DNA of 64,000 nt from Hofstenia miamia (GCA_004352715.1 SCFE01000004.1:1149706-1213705); one strand, 5' to 3'. Numbered from the stretch's first letter, positions 1 through 12,777 are shown. Program-made: numbers and translations. Notes: generated by a model from the letters alone, not told the origin.

Positions 1-604
1 ATTAAATGATGCTTAGTTGAAATTCTTGATTGCCTAGTTAGTTTTGTAACAATTTTTATTTCACAGATATTTAAGTCTTCTTGTTGGAAATTTTAGAAGT
101 CTTTCCAATGTATTCTGCATCATCACTGTTTCTATTAATTTGACATACGCGATTTTTGAAAATTTTCGAATGGGGTTACTGTTTTCAATCCCATTAGATC
201 TCTTAATTTGTTTGTTTCTAGTACATAATTTTATATGCATATTGGTGAGTCTCATCAAATGTGCATTAGCATTAATTTCCTTTTTTTAAGTAGGAACATT
301 AAAATTGTAATAATCTAACATTCTTAAATTTGACAACAATGATAGTATAAGACTGATAGTGTTGAATAAGTCGACGTATGTGCTTTGAACAGCTTATATC
401 TATTTCAAGTGATCGTATTGGAGCAAGTTTTGTACTTTCTCTGGAATTTGTGTATATAGACCAGTGTGTATCCTTAGAATTGCCTTCAAAATAGATTAAT
501 CTGTGTTGTTTACAAAAGCTATGTTTGATTTTCTTGAATTATTTCATCAGACTATTTTTCTTGCATAGAATTAAAAAATGCAAGACTTTCTCAAAGAGAA
601 GAAT
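1..604. other. AT-rich intergenic DNA
   Basis: No gene, RNA or recognisable transposon is visible. Short open frames here have no family resemblance. Confidence 0.5.
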
Positions 605-928
605 TCTTTGATTCTGATGTGTCGAGAGGTTGTAACGTCGTGTCACGTGTTAGGTAGTGAATATTAAGGGAGTTATTACTAAATCAACTAATAATGATTT
701 ATAATTCCAATGTAATTACTGATTCATTTTTGTGACATTTTAAGGCCTGATTTATAAACGCGTGTTTGCTATAGTGACTAATTACGTTACATGATTTGGT
801 TGATATACAGCATGTTATTTGGGTTACGTGTTTTATAATAATGTTTAATTCATTTTTCGGCATTACATTACATGCAAAGGCTACACATCGTTTTTCAATT
901 GTTGCCATTTTTGCATTGTAAAATTCCA
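605..928 (+). repeat. Outer left arm of nested foldback
   Basis: This stretch reappears in reverse complement at 4770-5147, for example the blocks around GGTTGTAACGTCGTGTCACG and GCATGCAAAGGCTACACATC-like sequence, with scattered substitutions and about 50 extra bases in the right arm. The arms enclose about 3.8 kb. No coding content is recognised. It may be the terminal repeat of a foldback-type or large non-autonomous DNA transposon. Confidence 0.75.
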
Positions 929-2459
929 TGTGTTTAATTAGTTTGCTAATATCCAAATACATAAATGTTTAATTTTTCGACTCACATGTTAAAATCAAAC
1001 CATCGTTTTATGCATAAAGGCGTAATTTCGTTTCCTAAAAATTTATACATGCAATATTATTAATATAATTTATACATACACACACACATGCATTCCAATA
1101 TACAATATTATGATATTCGTTTTACACGGCGATCTTCTCTCTCCAGTTTCTTTTGGTGTATACAGATTTTTTCATGACTGTACACATTGGAGACTTACAT
1201 CTTTTATTGAGTTGCACGCGATTTTTGGGAGTGTACATATTTGTAAACTGATACATCTTTTCTCGACTTTTTGCACATTTTCACTCTTATTTGATTTATA
1301 GGGTTTGTTTTATGTGATTGTATGCGTCACACAATGTTCCACTTTTCCATCGTTTTGTGACAATTTTTCTAAACATATAAACTTGAAAATGAATGTAGTG
1401 AGGTACATGTTAAATTCAAAAACCAAAACGTCTACAAATAATTTGAGTTTTAATAATTCAACATTTATAATTTAGTTGATAGTTAAAAACTATTACATTT
1501 AAATAATTCCATTCAGTCAATTGAAGCAATTAAACAAACGTGATTAAAACAATTTGAGTTCTAATATAGTAAATATTGTTGTAAGCATTTCATGCAACTC
1601 CAAAAACGTGTTAGATTTCAAACAGGGCGTCATGATTGATAAAACAACCAACTGCATGTTTATCGACTTTTGCACGTTTTTCACCTTATTTCGTTTATGA
1701 CTGTGTGGCTACATACATTACGGGGTTTTCTGCTTTGTAACTTTAATATGTAAATACGATGACACATTTGCTATTCATAATTGATGACGATTTTTTCCAT
1801 TGATAGATATGATTTCCCATTGTTAAATTTGTAAACTCTGTGATGCATTCTCCATTCTAAATGTATAAATGATTGTAAATATTGTATTATTCACACGCAA
1901 ATATATGAATGCATGGTATTTTAAAGATAGAATTTCAAGGAAAGTACAAAGTAATATTATACATAGTGAAAACAATGTCCTTAAAATCGCCTAACCATGA
2001 CAAACTCTACAGACTCAGAAAAATTTAATTGATGTTCTTCAGTAAATACCATCCAAATGACACAACAATGTGAAAATTCGTGTGTATAATTTATAGTTTC
2101 AGTAGCTACTAGTTATAAAAGTAGTAAATTTAGAGTGCATGTGATTAAACAAAATATTCAACATAGCAAAAATCAATTTAGTTTAAACCAAAAAACGTGT
2201 ACGTTGGAAATGAGAAATACTAAATTGTAAAAACGCATAAAGCCATTCCAAACATGTACAATGGAAAACACAAATAATACATCAGTGCATTTAGATGTTG
2301 AAATAAAATATGGAAAATACGTATATAACATACCCTGTTATTTTGCGTACAGATGCATTTGAAATCCCCAGTCTAATTCGCCCTGCTTTTTAAATTAGCA
2401 TTGAAGCAGATAGTTGATTAGTTATGATTAGATCTTTTAGCACTTAAAATGAAAGACAC
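929..2459. other. AT-rich interior of foldback, no gene seen
   Basis: No coding region is supported. It contains a short CA/TA-rich tract near 1075-1090. Frames are broken by frequent stops and none resembles a known family. Confidence 0.5.
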
Positions 2460-2681
2460 TCGAATTCACTACTCTGAAAACTACTAGCACTTTCAATCTC
2501 TTGCATGTCTAGATGATCATTCGATAAACAAATCTTTTTAAAGTGAAAACGTTTTAATTGAGGTGAAAATGATTTAAATTAACCATCATTGTTGAAAAAT
2601 GGATATGACTAGAACAAAGAAATTTTGTCAACATCACCACTATTTTAAAAAATAATTCTATTTTACTAATTATTTATTGTA
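2460..2681 (-). repeat. Inner repeat copy A (inverted)
   Basis: About 220 bp that match 4557-4765 and 2950-3165 in reverse complement. Shared landmarks include GACTAGAACAAAGAAATTTT and the stretch around GAAAACGTTTTAATTGAGG. It is part of the nested palindrome. Confidence 0.75.
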
Positions 2682-2815
2682 ATTGACAGGTGGTAATTGA
2701 TGTGTCATAACCTGTTGTTAATTCATGAATAATGTGGGTGTGGTTATAGAATGGGTTAATAACACATCATATAATCAAAGGATGAATAATTTTAGAATTT
2801 CCATGATTAAATGAT

Positions 2816-3170
2816 TAAAAGCACCTGATACTTTTTAACAGTAATTTGATTTTGGTCAAACACTATAATTCAAATCTCTTATCAAAGAAATGAATTGCAA
2901 AAATAAATTAACAAAGTAATTAACTTGAAAAAATAAATTTACCAAAAAATGTATAATAAACAATTAGCAGAATAGAATTAATTTTTAAAAATAGTGGTGA
3001 TGTTTACAAAATTTCTTTGCTCTTTGTTCTGGTTTACACATCATAGTCATACATGGTTTGTGTTTTTCATTAAAGACGTTTTCACTTTAAAAGATTTGTT
3101 TATTGAATAATCATCTTGAAATTTAAGAGATTGAAAGCGCTAATGGTTTTTGGATTCAAGTGGATTTTTC
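2816..3170 (+). repeat. Inner repeat copy B (direct)
   Basis: Collinear with 4417-4745. Both start near GCACCTGATACTTTTTAACA (GCGCCTGATAC in the second copy) and run through AATTGCAAAAATAAATTAAC. It lies opposite copy A, so A and B alone can form a hairpin with a loop of only a few hundred bases. Confidence 0.75.
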
Positions 3171-4416
3171 ATTTTAAATGTTAAAAGATCAAATTAACTA
3201 ACACATAGCAGGGTTTTCTATTGTATTGATCATTCATAATGAAAACGGAATATATGCCATTATTAAACACATAAAGCCTGGGAGGGTTAAATCAATTACA
3301 ATGCTAGATTGGATATATTCAAGCCACAATGTAAAGAGATATAAATTTAATAATTACTAAGAAGTGTGGGTGTAGATCTGAGCATTATATCTAGTAACAC
3401 TTCAATAATTCACTAAACAACAAAAACCTATTAGTATGTCAACCATTCATTGCAAAAAGGAAAGATCATGGAAAATTTCTAGTGATGAAATTATAATAAT
3501 GCTGTCCTCAATGTCATGATAAGAGGAAATGATTTGGATCAAATTTGTGCGAACCTGATCAACTTGATGCCAAGAAGGGGCAACGCATGCTTAAAAGCGA
3601 AAGGTGGACCAATCCTTTATTGAAGTGTTTTTGTAGGAAATGGAATAAAATTTTGTGTATGAATAATGTTTGCTTTCATTTAATCAAACTTGAACTAACT
3701 AAAAAATAGTATTTTATCAAAAAAATAACAATAAGATCACGAAACAACTCGAAATTAGCAAATTTACTAAAAATATGCTAGTGTTGCAATTTTAATGCAC
3801 AGTACTATATATTTAATGAAAAAAACAGCAAAATTCTCGAGTGAAACAAAAATAATTGTAAATCAATGTAAATTTTTGTATCAAGAAAGGTCAAATAATA
3901 GAATTCGCTGATACTGTTAGATTGTATATCATGCTGGATATTCACATGGAATGGAGAAATGACAGGAAATCAAAATTATTTCATTTGATGTTTGCAGTGT
4001 TTGTGTTAACTACATTTGTGTTTTTAATTAAATAAATCTGTGATATTATTTTTCCGAGTTGCAAAATCTAATGCATTATTCAGTTTTTACAGAGATTGAG
4101 TCAAGAATAGTTGAATTTCTCCACTGTGGGTAAGTTATTTTTACATTTCAATAGTGAATATTATATGATTAAGCAAATTTTTAGTTGGAAATTGATTGCT
4201 TTACATGTTAAATATTACTAACATCAATAAAAATTTCCTAGAGGCAGTTGATTTGCAAATGAAAACACTACATATATTATCAATGCAATGTGCAAAGAAA
4301 CTAAATTAAGAACGCCAACTCCTTCACAATGGGTAACAACTAATTTGATTTTGGGAGAAAACACATATTGACATTATCAGTAAACATACAATGTAAATTC
4401 ATTATCTTTCAATGAT
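3171..4416. other. AT-rich interior of foldback, no gene seen
   Basis: No open frame with family resemblance, no RNA gene, and no further repeat arm recognised between inner copies B and C. Confidence 0.45.
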
Positions 4417-4765
4417 TAAAGCGCCTGATACTTTTTTAACATTAATTTGATGTTGGTCAAATGCTAAATTCAAATCTCTAAGCAAATAAATGAATTGCAA
4501 AAAATAAATTAACAAAATAATTAACTTGAAAAAATAAATTTCCTAAAAAATTTACAATAAATAATTAGTAAAATAGAATTATTTTTTACAAAATTTCTTT
4601 GTTCTTTGTTCTAGTCATATCCATTTTTCAACAATGAATGTTAATTTAAATCACTTTTCACCTCAATTAAAGACATTTTCACTTTAAACTATTTGTTTAT
4701 CAAATGTTCATCTTGATATGCAAAAGATTGAAAGTGCTAGTAGTTTTCAGTGTAGTGAATTCGAG
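4417..4765 (+). repeat. Inner repeat copy C
   Basis: Direct copy of 2816-3170 and inverted copy of 2460-2681. It abuts the outer right arm, whereas copy A does not abut the outer left arm, so the overall palindrome is not symmetrical. Confidence 0.75.
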
Positions 4766-4769
4766 TTCG

Positions 4770-5147
4770 TGGAATTTTACAATGGAAAAATGGCAACATA
4801 ATTGAAAAATGATGTGTAGCCTTTGCATGTAATGTAATGTCGAAAAATGAATTAAACATTGTACATATAAGTGGTTAAGCAATCAAAACACATGGTAAAT
4901 TTTGGCAATGTGTTATTATAAAACACGTAAACCAAATAACACACTGTATATCAACCAAATCATGTAAAGTAATTAGTCACTATAGCAAACATGCGTTTAT
5001 AAATCAGGCCTTAAAATGTCACAAAAATGAGTCAGTAATTATATTGGAATTATGAATCATTGTAAATCGATTTAGTAATAACTCCCTCAATATTCACCAC
5101 CTAACACGTGACATGACGTAACAACCTCTCAACAAATGAGAATCAAA
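4770..5147 (-). repeat. Outer right arm of nested foldback
   Basis: Reverse-complement partner of 605-928. The outermost matched block is the CTCCCTCAATATTCACCACC region, with roughly 10-15 percent divergence by eye, which suggests an old element. Confidence 0.75.
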
Positions 5148-5985
5148 GTTGCGGGCTAGGGTCTTGGCCTCTCTAACTACTAATAGTGTATATTTAGTTA
5201 ATTCAAAGATAACCAATGACAGTAGAATACGTTCCAACACAAAAATATTTAGTTTAATGTGGCTTACACTTTCCTGGAATTAGCTATATATATATATATA
5301 TATAAATGGGCACTTAACCCCTTTCTGACAGAAATGTGTATACACGCTTTCACAAAATGTTCTTTTTCAGTCGTTGACGAGTATACTCATCTAAAACTTT
5401 ACCATCAAAAACCAACTACATACATACATGTATATACTTGTTGATTGCAAGCCTTTGTAAGAAATTCTACGTGTGAAACTAGTGTTCAACAAATCGTCCG
5501 CCTGACATCCCCATTTGCATTCATTTATTGAGCATTTTGAAGTGTTATACCCCAATGTCTAGTTCAAAGAAACAGTTGCACTATATGTGTAAAGTTTTCC
5601 AAGTACATATTTTTCTGTACAATTCAATCCAATATACAAATTACAGAATTGTCCAATTGGAATCCAATTATATTAAAATCTAAGGTTAAGTTTGCTAATT
5701 CAAATTTCCTTTGCTATATACATAAGATTATTTTGATTTCACTTAAAATTCTTCAAAGTAGAGCACACAGGTTTCCAGTGCATCTGATAATTAAGGTCTG
5801 GATTTTGCTAGTACACTAGCAAAAATGGATAATTTCTAGGAGAACGTAGAAAACCGGAATTATTATTACAGAACAAATGCATCAGCTTTATTTGAAGAAG
5901 CTTTAGGGAGCAATGAGGTTAGGATTGGCCTATAGTCGATCAATATTATTCTTAATGGCAGAAACTTCTCAGTGAATCTCCCCAT
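5148..5985. other. Intergenic DNA with (TA)n tract
   Basis: A short (TA)n microsatellite lies at about 5284-5305. Nothing else is recognised between the foldback and the LINE that follows. Confidence 0.5.
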
Positions 5986-5989
5986 TTGT

Positions 5990-7078
5990 TTGTTTCGAAG
6001 CTATCTATGTCAATGATATGGACTTTTATACTAATTGCAATCTTATACAATATGCAGACGATACCTGTATATTTTCCGCCAACAAGTCATTAGATGTTGC
6101 AATAAAAAAAGTGGAATCCAACTGCCAGTCACTAAGCCATTATTTCTCTATGCACAAATTACGCATTAATGCCGAGAAAACGCAATTTTGTATAATGAAC
6201 CCCTTTTTCAACAATAACTTGCATACAAATAAAAATTTGACTATAAAAAATGCAATTATTTCTACAAGTGATACTTTCAAATATTTAGGAATAATAATTG
6301 ACTCAAAACTTTCTTTTTCCGAGCACATTAAATCTACACAGAAAAAAATTGCTGCTGGCATAAGAACTATTTCTCAGGTTGCTGACCTATTACCTCCTCA
6401 TGCAATAATTCAGCTATTCCACGCATTTGTTATGAGCCACCTAAATTACGGGAGTGTACTATTTTCAAATTTGAGCACATCATTGATAAATAAACTTCAG
6501 CTGCAATATAAATGGGCTTTAAATGTTTGCAAAAGAAATTCTAGTAACACCAAAAATTATATTTTGGAAACGTGTCCTTCTCCTCAACAATTAATACAAA
6601 TCAATATTGCTACATTATTTTTCAAAGCTGCTAACGAAATTCCGCCTTATGATAAGATAAATCTCCCTGAATTCAAGAAAACTTTCAATAGACGATCTAA
6701 GAAATATGTTGTCACTAGGTTCAGACGTAAAGTCAAAGAAAATTCATTTTTAAACGTAGCCACAAGGCAATGGAATAATCTACCTAACGAAATTAAGCAT
6801 ATTATAAAACTGAAAGAATTCCGAAATAGTGTGAAAAGATTTATTCTTAAGCAAAAATTCATCTCAGGAAGATCTTGGACAGGGTACAAATTCTATAATA
6901 GCAATTACACAATTACTAGAATGTAGACTTATTCTTAGCCTTCTTAGCAATGTATAGGTTTGTAAATAGTATGATTTTGTTTTATTTTTTTTAATGACGC
7001 TATTTTGAGAAGCCATCAGTTTGTATTAATTGCTTTACCTTCTCTTAATAAAGATTGTCTTATCTTATCTTATCTAAG
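5990..7078 (+). mobile_element. 5'-truncated LINE (family C), RT C-terminal half with 3' tail
   Basis: The frame at 6018-6926 encodes about 300 residues of the C-terminal half of a non-LTR reverse transcriptase. It enters just before the catalytic box (QYADDT near residue 11). The FKYLGIIID box of the finger-palm region follows, then a long thumb/C-terminal domain ending GYKFYNSNYTITRM. The reading frame is uninterrupted, so the copy is fairly young. The endonuclease and N-terminal RT are missing because of 5' truncation, which is usual for target-primed reverse transcription. The 3' UTR holds AATAAA near 7046 and ends in repeats of TTATC (about 7056-7077). The clade is probably in the Jockey/CR1/L2 group, inferred from the motifs only. 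Confidence 0.9.
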
Positions 7079-7124
7079 TTTCAGTTCTAAGGTAAAACAA
7101 TACTTAATTCAGATTAATGACAAT

Positions 7125-7391
7125 GTAACATCAGTCGGTAGTTGTTGTTATTTATCGGCCAGATTACGCGCTTTTCGTGTTGACTAATTGTTTTCATGTT
7201 TGTAAATATTGTAAATACGCATTGTATATAAGACACCCAAGCATCTGTAAATAGAGAAATAGTTTAACCGTGTTCTATTGTTCACTAGAATCACTGTTGC
7301 TCTAGTATATGTTCACCTCAGCGACCTTCTGGTTTGACACTAAATCCTCTGGCAAAGTTCTCTTTAGAATCAACCCAGTGATTCTACAATA
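7125..7391 (+). mobile_element. Possible solo LTR
   Basis: The segment starts TGTAACATCAG, contains a TATATAAG box near 7226 and ends TTCTACA, giving the TGT...ACA architecture of retroviral-type LTRs. I found no clear 4-6 bp target-site duplication and no second LTR in the window, so this is only a candidate. Confidence 0.22.
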
Positions 7392-7599
7392 ACAATTAAT
7401 TCATCTGAAAAGTGTATGGACCTCTCTTAGATTCTTGCGGGACCACTACTTGGAGAAAAAAATTTTATACAATACTTTTTGTCTTTTTACAAAGTTTGAA
7501 ACTCATGAAAGTGCATAGCTTAACTTCTTAGAACTAGAACATATTAGAAGGTAGCTTCATCACTAAAATTCCAATCTACTCATCCCACTGCAAAAGAAG

Positions 7600-7800
7600 C
7601 CAATCAATTGTACTTTTTTTATTCAAACTCTGAACTTGGTGACTCTTTGATTGAAGATGTACCATCATTTATCTCCCAGTCAGCATCACTATTGTGCTTT
7701 GAGATTATTCCCTGCCTGGTGGCAGTGTCGAGAGAACTTTCACTGATATTCGAACTCAAATACGTATAAGCTAAAGACCAATTTATTTGATTACACATTC
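7600..7800 (+). pseudogene. Possible hAT transposase C-terminal relic
   Basis: A short frame near 7706-7765 reads SLPGGSVERTFTDIRTQIR, which resembles the dimerisation motif of hAT transposases (small residues, then VER-F-S). Stops follow at once and no termini were seen. The match is short, so chance similarity is possible. Confidence 0.22.
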
Positions 7801-8003
7801 GTCTGAGTAAATTCCGTTTTTTGTTTTAACAGGAAAAGCATAATTCTTCAAGAAAAAGGAAAACCATAGCATAGTTTAAGTTTTTGCATACAGAATATCC
7901 TAAAACTACTGATAAAACTGACAACTGACAAAAACGGACAACTATCTACCAACTTCAATTGTTCGGAAAGTTGCCTAATAAGGGACCACACATATGTATA
8001 TAA

Positions 8004-8023
8004 TAATAATAATAATAATAATA
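8004..8023. repeat. (AAT)n microsatellite
   Basis: Perfect trinucleotide tract of TAA/AAT units. Confidence 0.9.
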
Positions 8024-8179
8024 TGCTGTCAATAGCTTTATTAATTTACCTGCTATCCGCACCAACTGCACATATTTGCAAATCTGCAAAGACATATATA
8101 CAATATTTACAATATACATAGACATATTTACAAATAGTTTCATAGAAAAGATCATAGTGAAATAATGAATTCAACTTAC

Positions 8180-10034
8180 AAATTGGCGAAAGACGTACAA
8201 CAAATCTCGGTCCACCATTTAAGAATTTCACCATTATTGCTAAAATGGTTTTTGCCTTTGCATTTGGAACATCTTCAGAATAACCAATAAGATGCCCACC
8301 GCGGTATATGATAAGAGGTTGAACATATCTTTCGTCAATCATCATTATACAATTCATTTGATTATCTTTAAGAACATTGTTTGTAGACAATGTTTTTAAA
8401 ATATTATTCGGATTTCGCATGTGCAAAAGATAACGCCGAATTTGAGCCGGAGAAGGTAAAATAACGTAATTTGAAGCTACTTTAAATACTGATCTGGAAC
8501 AACAATAAATGTGTAGCAAAATCATGATCAATTCACTTGTGTATCTGCAACCATGAGTTGGTAAATTCAATAATAGTAATTGCTCTTTTAAAAATTTAAA
8601 ATCATCAATTTCTTCAATAAAATTACAGGCATCCTGAGCAAGATCTCGTTTTTCCAAATTATAATTTTCTAAGAACTTTATCACTTCATGTAGTTGTGAC
8701 CACCATTGTAAATTGTGGTGACGGCCAAGCAAATGCGACGCTTTTACAGAAATGCTCCTCACGAATAGTTCCGCATGGATTTCTAANCTTCAGAATAACC
8801 AATAAGATGCCCACCGCGGTATATGATAAGAGGTTGAACATATCTTTCGTCAATCATCATTATACAATTCATTTGATTATCTTTAAGAACATTGTTTGTA
8901 GACAATGTTTTTAAAATATTATTCGGATTTCGCATGTGCAAAAGATAACGCCGAATTTGAGCCGGAGAAGGTAAAATAACGTAATTTGAAGCTACTTTAA
9001 ATACTGATCTGGAACAACAATAAATGTGTAGCAAAATCATGATCAATTCACTTGTGTATCTGCAACCATGAGTTGGTAAATTCAATAATAGTAATTGCTC
9101 TTTTAAAAATTTAAAATCATCAATTTCTTCAATAAAATTACAGGCATCCTGAGCAAGATATCGTTTTTCCAAATTATAATTTTCTAAGAACTTTATCACT
9201 TCATGTAGTTGTGACCACCATTGTAAATTGTGGTGACGGCCAAGCAAATGCGACGCTTTTACAGAAATGCTCCTCACGAATAGTTCCGCATGGATTTCTA
9301 AAGGATAGTTACCAGCAATACTGCTTATGCTTTTTGTTTGTGTTTTTGTAAAAATAGCCGAGTATGCAATGAAGGGAGAAGTGTTCTGGTTTCGAGCAAT
9401 CGCATATATCATGACTTCATCGTCACATATGCTTACATTTATAGTTGGAATGTCAGATGTTTTCATACGAATTAAAGAACGAAAAGTATTAAAATCCGAA
9501 ATTGCATCTAAGCTTTTAAATTCAGTAAGTTCATCTTTTTTACATATAGGTGCGCTTCTCCTCCTTGAGGTCTTTCTTTGTAAGCATGATTTTGGTATGG
9601 TTTTGGAAAATATTGATGGGGGAGAATTTGGCCTAAGAATAATTAAATTAGCAAAGCATTTCACTATATTTATACATGAATACACTAGGTACATTACACT
9701 GAATTGAATCAATATTTTAAATTACAATCTACTATTTAAGTGTAGTACATAGAGCCTATATATATTCGTATGGAAGGGGACTGGAAATGTGTTATTCATA
9801 ACATTTCCTAACTGAAGTATAATATAAGTTTTTTGCTATCATTAAATAATAACTAGTTCAACATTACCTTTTACGTGGATTTCCAGGCCAATGTCTATTG
9901 CAGATAAAAACGTTCTTTGGAAGGCTCTCTCGACGGTTCGGTATTGCCCTCAAACACTCTTCTTTCAAGTCAGGATTTTCTGGAAATTTAAAAACTGGAA
10001 TGTACTTCCTTGTTAATGTAAATTTGATTTGCAT
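8180..10034 (-). pseudogene. P-element-like (THAP) transposase pseudogene, two exons
   Basis: Two exons can be joined. Exon 1 (10034 down to 9868) encodes a THAP zinc-finger remnant and ends AAAAG before GTAATG. Exon 2 (9632 down to 8180) follows a TATTCTTAG acceptor and ends before GTAAGT. The 235-nt intron joins the frames in phase (NPRKR then PNSPPSIF). Exon 2 carries a region typical of THAP9/P-element transposases: a helical stretch, then LPSPAQIRRYLLHMRNP, then DERYVQPLIIYRGGHLIGYS, which resembles the first acidic position of the RNase H-like fold, then TILAIMVKFLNGGPRFVVRL. Bases 8788-9301 repeat 8273-8786 after a single N, so the true exon encodes about 312 residues. Exon 1 has lost both N-terminal zinc-binding cysteines, and no downstream exons or terminal repeats were found. 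It is therefore a dead, partial copy. Confidence 0.75.
8788..9301. repeat. False or allelic duplication after single N
   Basis: These 514 bases repeat 8273-8786 almost perfectly; one difference seen is AGATCTCG versus AGATATCG. The single N at 8787 marks the join. It is most simply an unmerged haplotype or gap-filling overlap in the assembly. Confidence 0.85.
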
Positions 10035-10480
10035 TCTAAAACAATGTACATCATATAACAACTGTTTTATTGCTTTATTCATGCAGTATAACATAAGTCA
10101 ATAATCAAATGCTTTCCGTAATTAGAGAACCATAACATGAACGAGCTCTCTGTAATTGTAAAGCTAATAGCTAAAAAAAATTGGGGAGCCCTTTCCGGAA
10201 TCATTTATTAGAAATTTAGAAGCCTTTATTCTGATCCAATTTTTCATAGAAGTGCTTAGCATTTGAATAGTGCTGGGTGTTTTTCAGACAAAGAAACTTT
10301 TGCTTTAGACTTTTAAAATAGCTGATGTTTGCTTTGAGATCGATTTAGCTGTAGGGTTTCCCAATCCTTGCTTTTCTCTGTTTCTAAATTCCCAATATTT
10401 GCACATTTAGTTTTGTTCTGCTCCCCAATGTTAATACATTTATATTTGAATGGGGCTAATTTGTTCAGGCAGTTTACAAT
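10035..10480. other. Flank of the THAP element, unclassified
   Basis: Bases up to about 10200 match the flank of the second THAP exon at 18493-18660. Beyond that the two copies diverge and no feature is recognised. Confidence 0.5.
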
Positions 10481-10499
10481 TTCATGCAATATAACTTTG

Positions 10500-12777
10500 T
10501 TTTAAGCTTACAATACAGCAAACTACACTATACAACTAAAAAAATAAAAATATCTTATAACAGTAGTTATTTTGCTAATGAATTGTTTTAGATGTTTTTG
10601 AGAGTCTTCGATGTATTAATGTAATGCTTTGTCTTTTGTTTTAATTATGTAATTAATATTTAATTCTTTAGTAATATGTTTATATTTAAATGCTTTCTTG
10701 TATATGTTGTTAACCTTAGATAAAGATGTTTCTGATTCACCTGCATATAGTGTATGCCGTAAATTATAATAGAATTAANNNNNNNNNNNNNNNNNNNNNN
10801 NNNNNNNNNNNNNNNNNNNNNNNNNNNNNNNNNNNNNNNNNNNNNNNNNNNNNNNNNNNNNNNNNNNNNNNNNNNNNNNNNNNNNNNNNNNNNNNNNNNN
10901 NNNNNNNNNNNNNNNNNNNNNNNNNNNNNNNNNNNNNNNNNNNNNNNNNNNNNNNNNNNNNNNNNNNNNNNNNNNNNNNNNNNNNNNNNNNNNNNNNNNN
11001 NNNNNNNNNNNNNNNNNNNNNNNNNNNNNNNNNNNNNNNNNNNNNNNNNNNNNNNNNNNNNNNNNNNNNNNNNNNNNNNNNNNNNNNNNNNNNNNNNNNN
11101 NNNNNNNNNNNNNNNNNNNNNNNNNNNNNNNNNNNNNNNNNNNNNNNNNNNNNNNNNNNNNNNNNNNNNNNNNNNNNNNNNNNNNNNNNNNNNNNNNNNN
11201 NNNNNNNNNNNNNNNNNNNNNNNNNNNNNNNNNNNNNNNNNNNNNNNNNNNNNNNNNNNNNNNNNNNNNNNNNNNNNNNNNNNNNNNNNNNNNNNNNNNN
11301 NNNNNNNNNNNNNNNNNNNNNNNNNNNNNNNNNNNNNNNNNNNNNNNNNNNNNNNNNNNNNNNNNNNNNNNNNNNNNNNNNNNNNNNNNNNNNNNNNNNN
11401 NNNNNNNNNNNNNNNNNNNNNNNNNNNNNNNNNNNNNNNNNNNNNNNNNNNNNNNNNNNNNNNNNNNNNNNNNNNNNNNNNNNNNNNNNNNNNNNNNNNN
11501 NNNNNNNNNNNNNNNNNNNNNNNNNNNNNNNNNNNNNNNNNNNNNNNNNNNNNNNNNNNNNNNNNNNNNNNNNNNNNNNNNNNNNNNNNNNNNNNNNNNN
11601 NNNNNNNNNNNNNNNNNNNNNNNNNNNNNNNNNNNNNNNNNNNNNNNNNNNNNNNNNNNNNNNNNNNNNNNNNNNNNNNNNNNNNNNNNNNNNNNNNNNN
11701 NNNNNNNNNNNNNNNNNNNNNNNNNNNNNNNNNNNAGTCCCTTCATCAATATCGTATCGTATGATTTCTTCAAATTCTTCAAAATTTATATTATTCATTA
11801 AACAGTTTAGTTTTTCAATATTTTTTCCATTAATAATTTGAAATGGAATTGTCACTTTTTCTATACCTGTTATAAGTGAAGGTTCTGCTATTAATCCAAG
11901 ATGATCTGTAGAAACCCCAGCTTGAAATGTATAACAATTTTTATATAAATTAGGATGAGAGGTTATAACGTTATCTAGGCTTCTTAATTTTCTTGTATTT
12001 TTATGATTGAGTTTTGTCATACATATAGAACTTGACAGCTTATCAACATTGAGATCATTAAAGTCACCACCAATAATAAAAAATAATGCCTGGTTACTTA
12101 AAATTAAATTTTCTATGCAATCAGAGATACAATCTCGCACTTCAGTTTTCTTAGCAACAGTTAAATTTGGTGGATTATACAATCCGGCAATATACATTAA
12201 CTTCTTATTAAACAGTATTTTGAACCACAATAATTCTATATTAATTGCTTCAGTAAATATTACAAAATTACTTTCCATATTGCTTTTATCAAACACATTC
12301 ACCACCACCTCTGTGCCTTTTATTTGAAATTTCCCGATCATTTCTAAAACAAAAATATCCAGCCAGTTGAGGATAACTTTCAGATATTTCACAGTCAAAC
12401 CAAGTTTCACTAACTATACAGACATCTATTTCATATGTGAGAATATCAATTAATAAGGAATTTAAATCTTAGAGATCTACAATTAATTATTAAAATCCTT
12501 GGAGCTTCTAGTTTTAAGGAAGGTGAATAATTATAAATATTGTTACTTTGATATGCCTCACTTGGTATGAATGGGGTTGCATAATTGTTCAAATTAGACT
12601 TAATTAGGTAAGAATCGTGAAAATTTACGTTTTCTAATTTTGTTAGTCAATCATCAGTTTCTGTTCTCTGCATTATTACCTTAATATTAGGCAAATAAAT
12701 AAGACAATCTTTCGAAAAAGTAGAATGATTACATTTCTCAGGGTATGAAGTGCTGCAATTTACACATTTATATTTAC
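10500..12777 (-). mobile_element. LINE family A copy, minus strand, gapped and degenerate
   Basis: Read on the minus strand, the 12777-12647 part is the end of ORF1, with a cysteine-rich tail and terminus RTETDD shared with the copy at 58.3 kb. Next comes an AP-type endonuclease (12430-11736) with SETWFD, GGDFNDLN and STDHLGL, the E, GDFN and SDH boxes of the exonuclease-endonuclease-phosphatase fold. A 957-base gap hides most of the RT. The RT thumb (LRHTLYAGESETSLSKVNN) and 3' UTR resume at 10778-10500. The GDFN and SDH boxes are intact here but mutated in the 58-kb copy. Frames are broken near the start of the endonuclease, so it is unlikely to be active. Confidence 0.85.
10779..11735. other. 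Assembly gap (957 N)
   Basis: Run of N inside the family A LINE. Open frames spanning it are artefacts of N translation. Confidence 1.
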
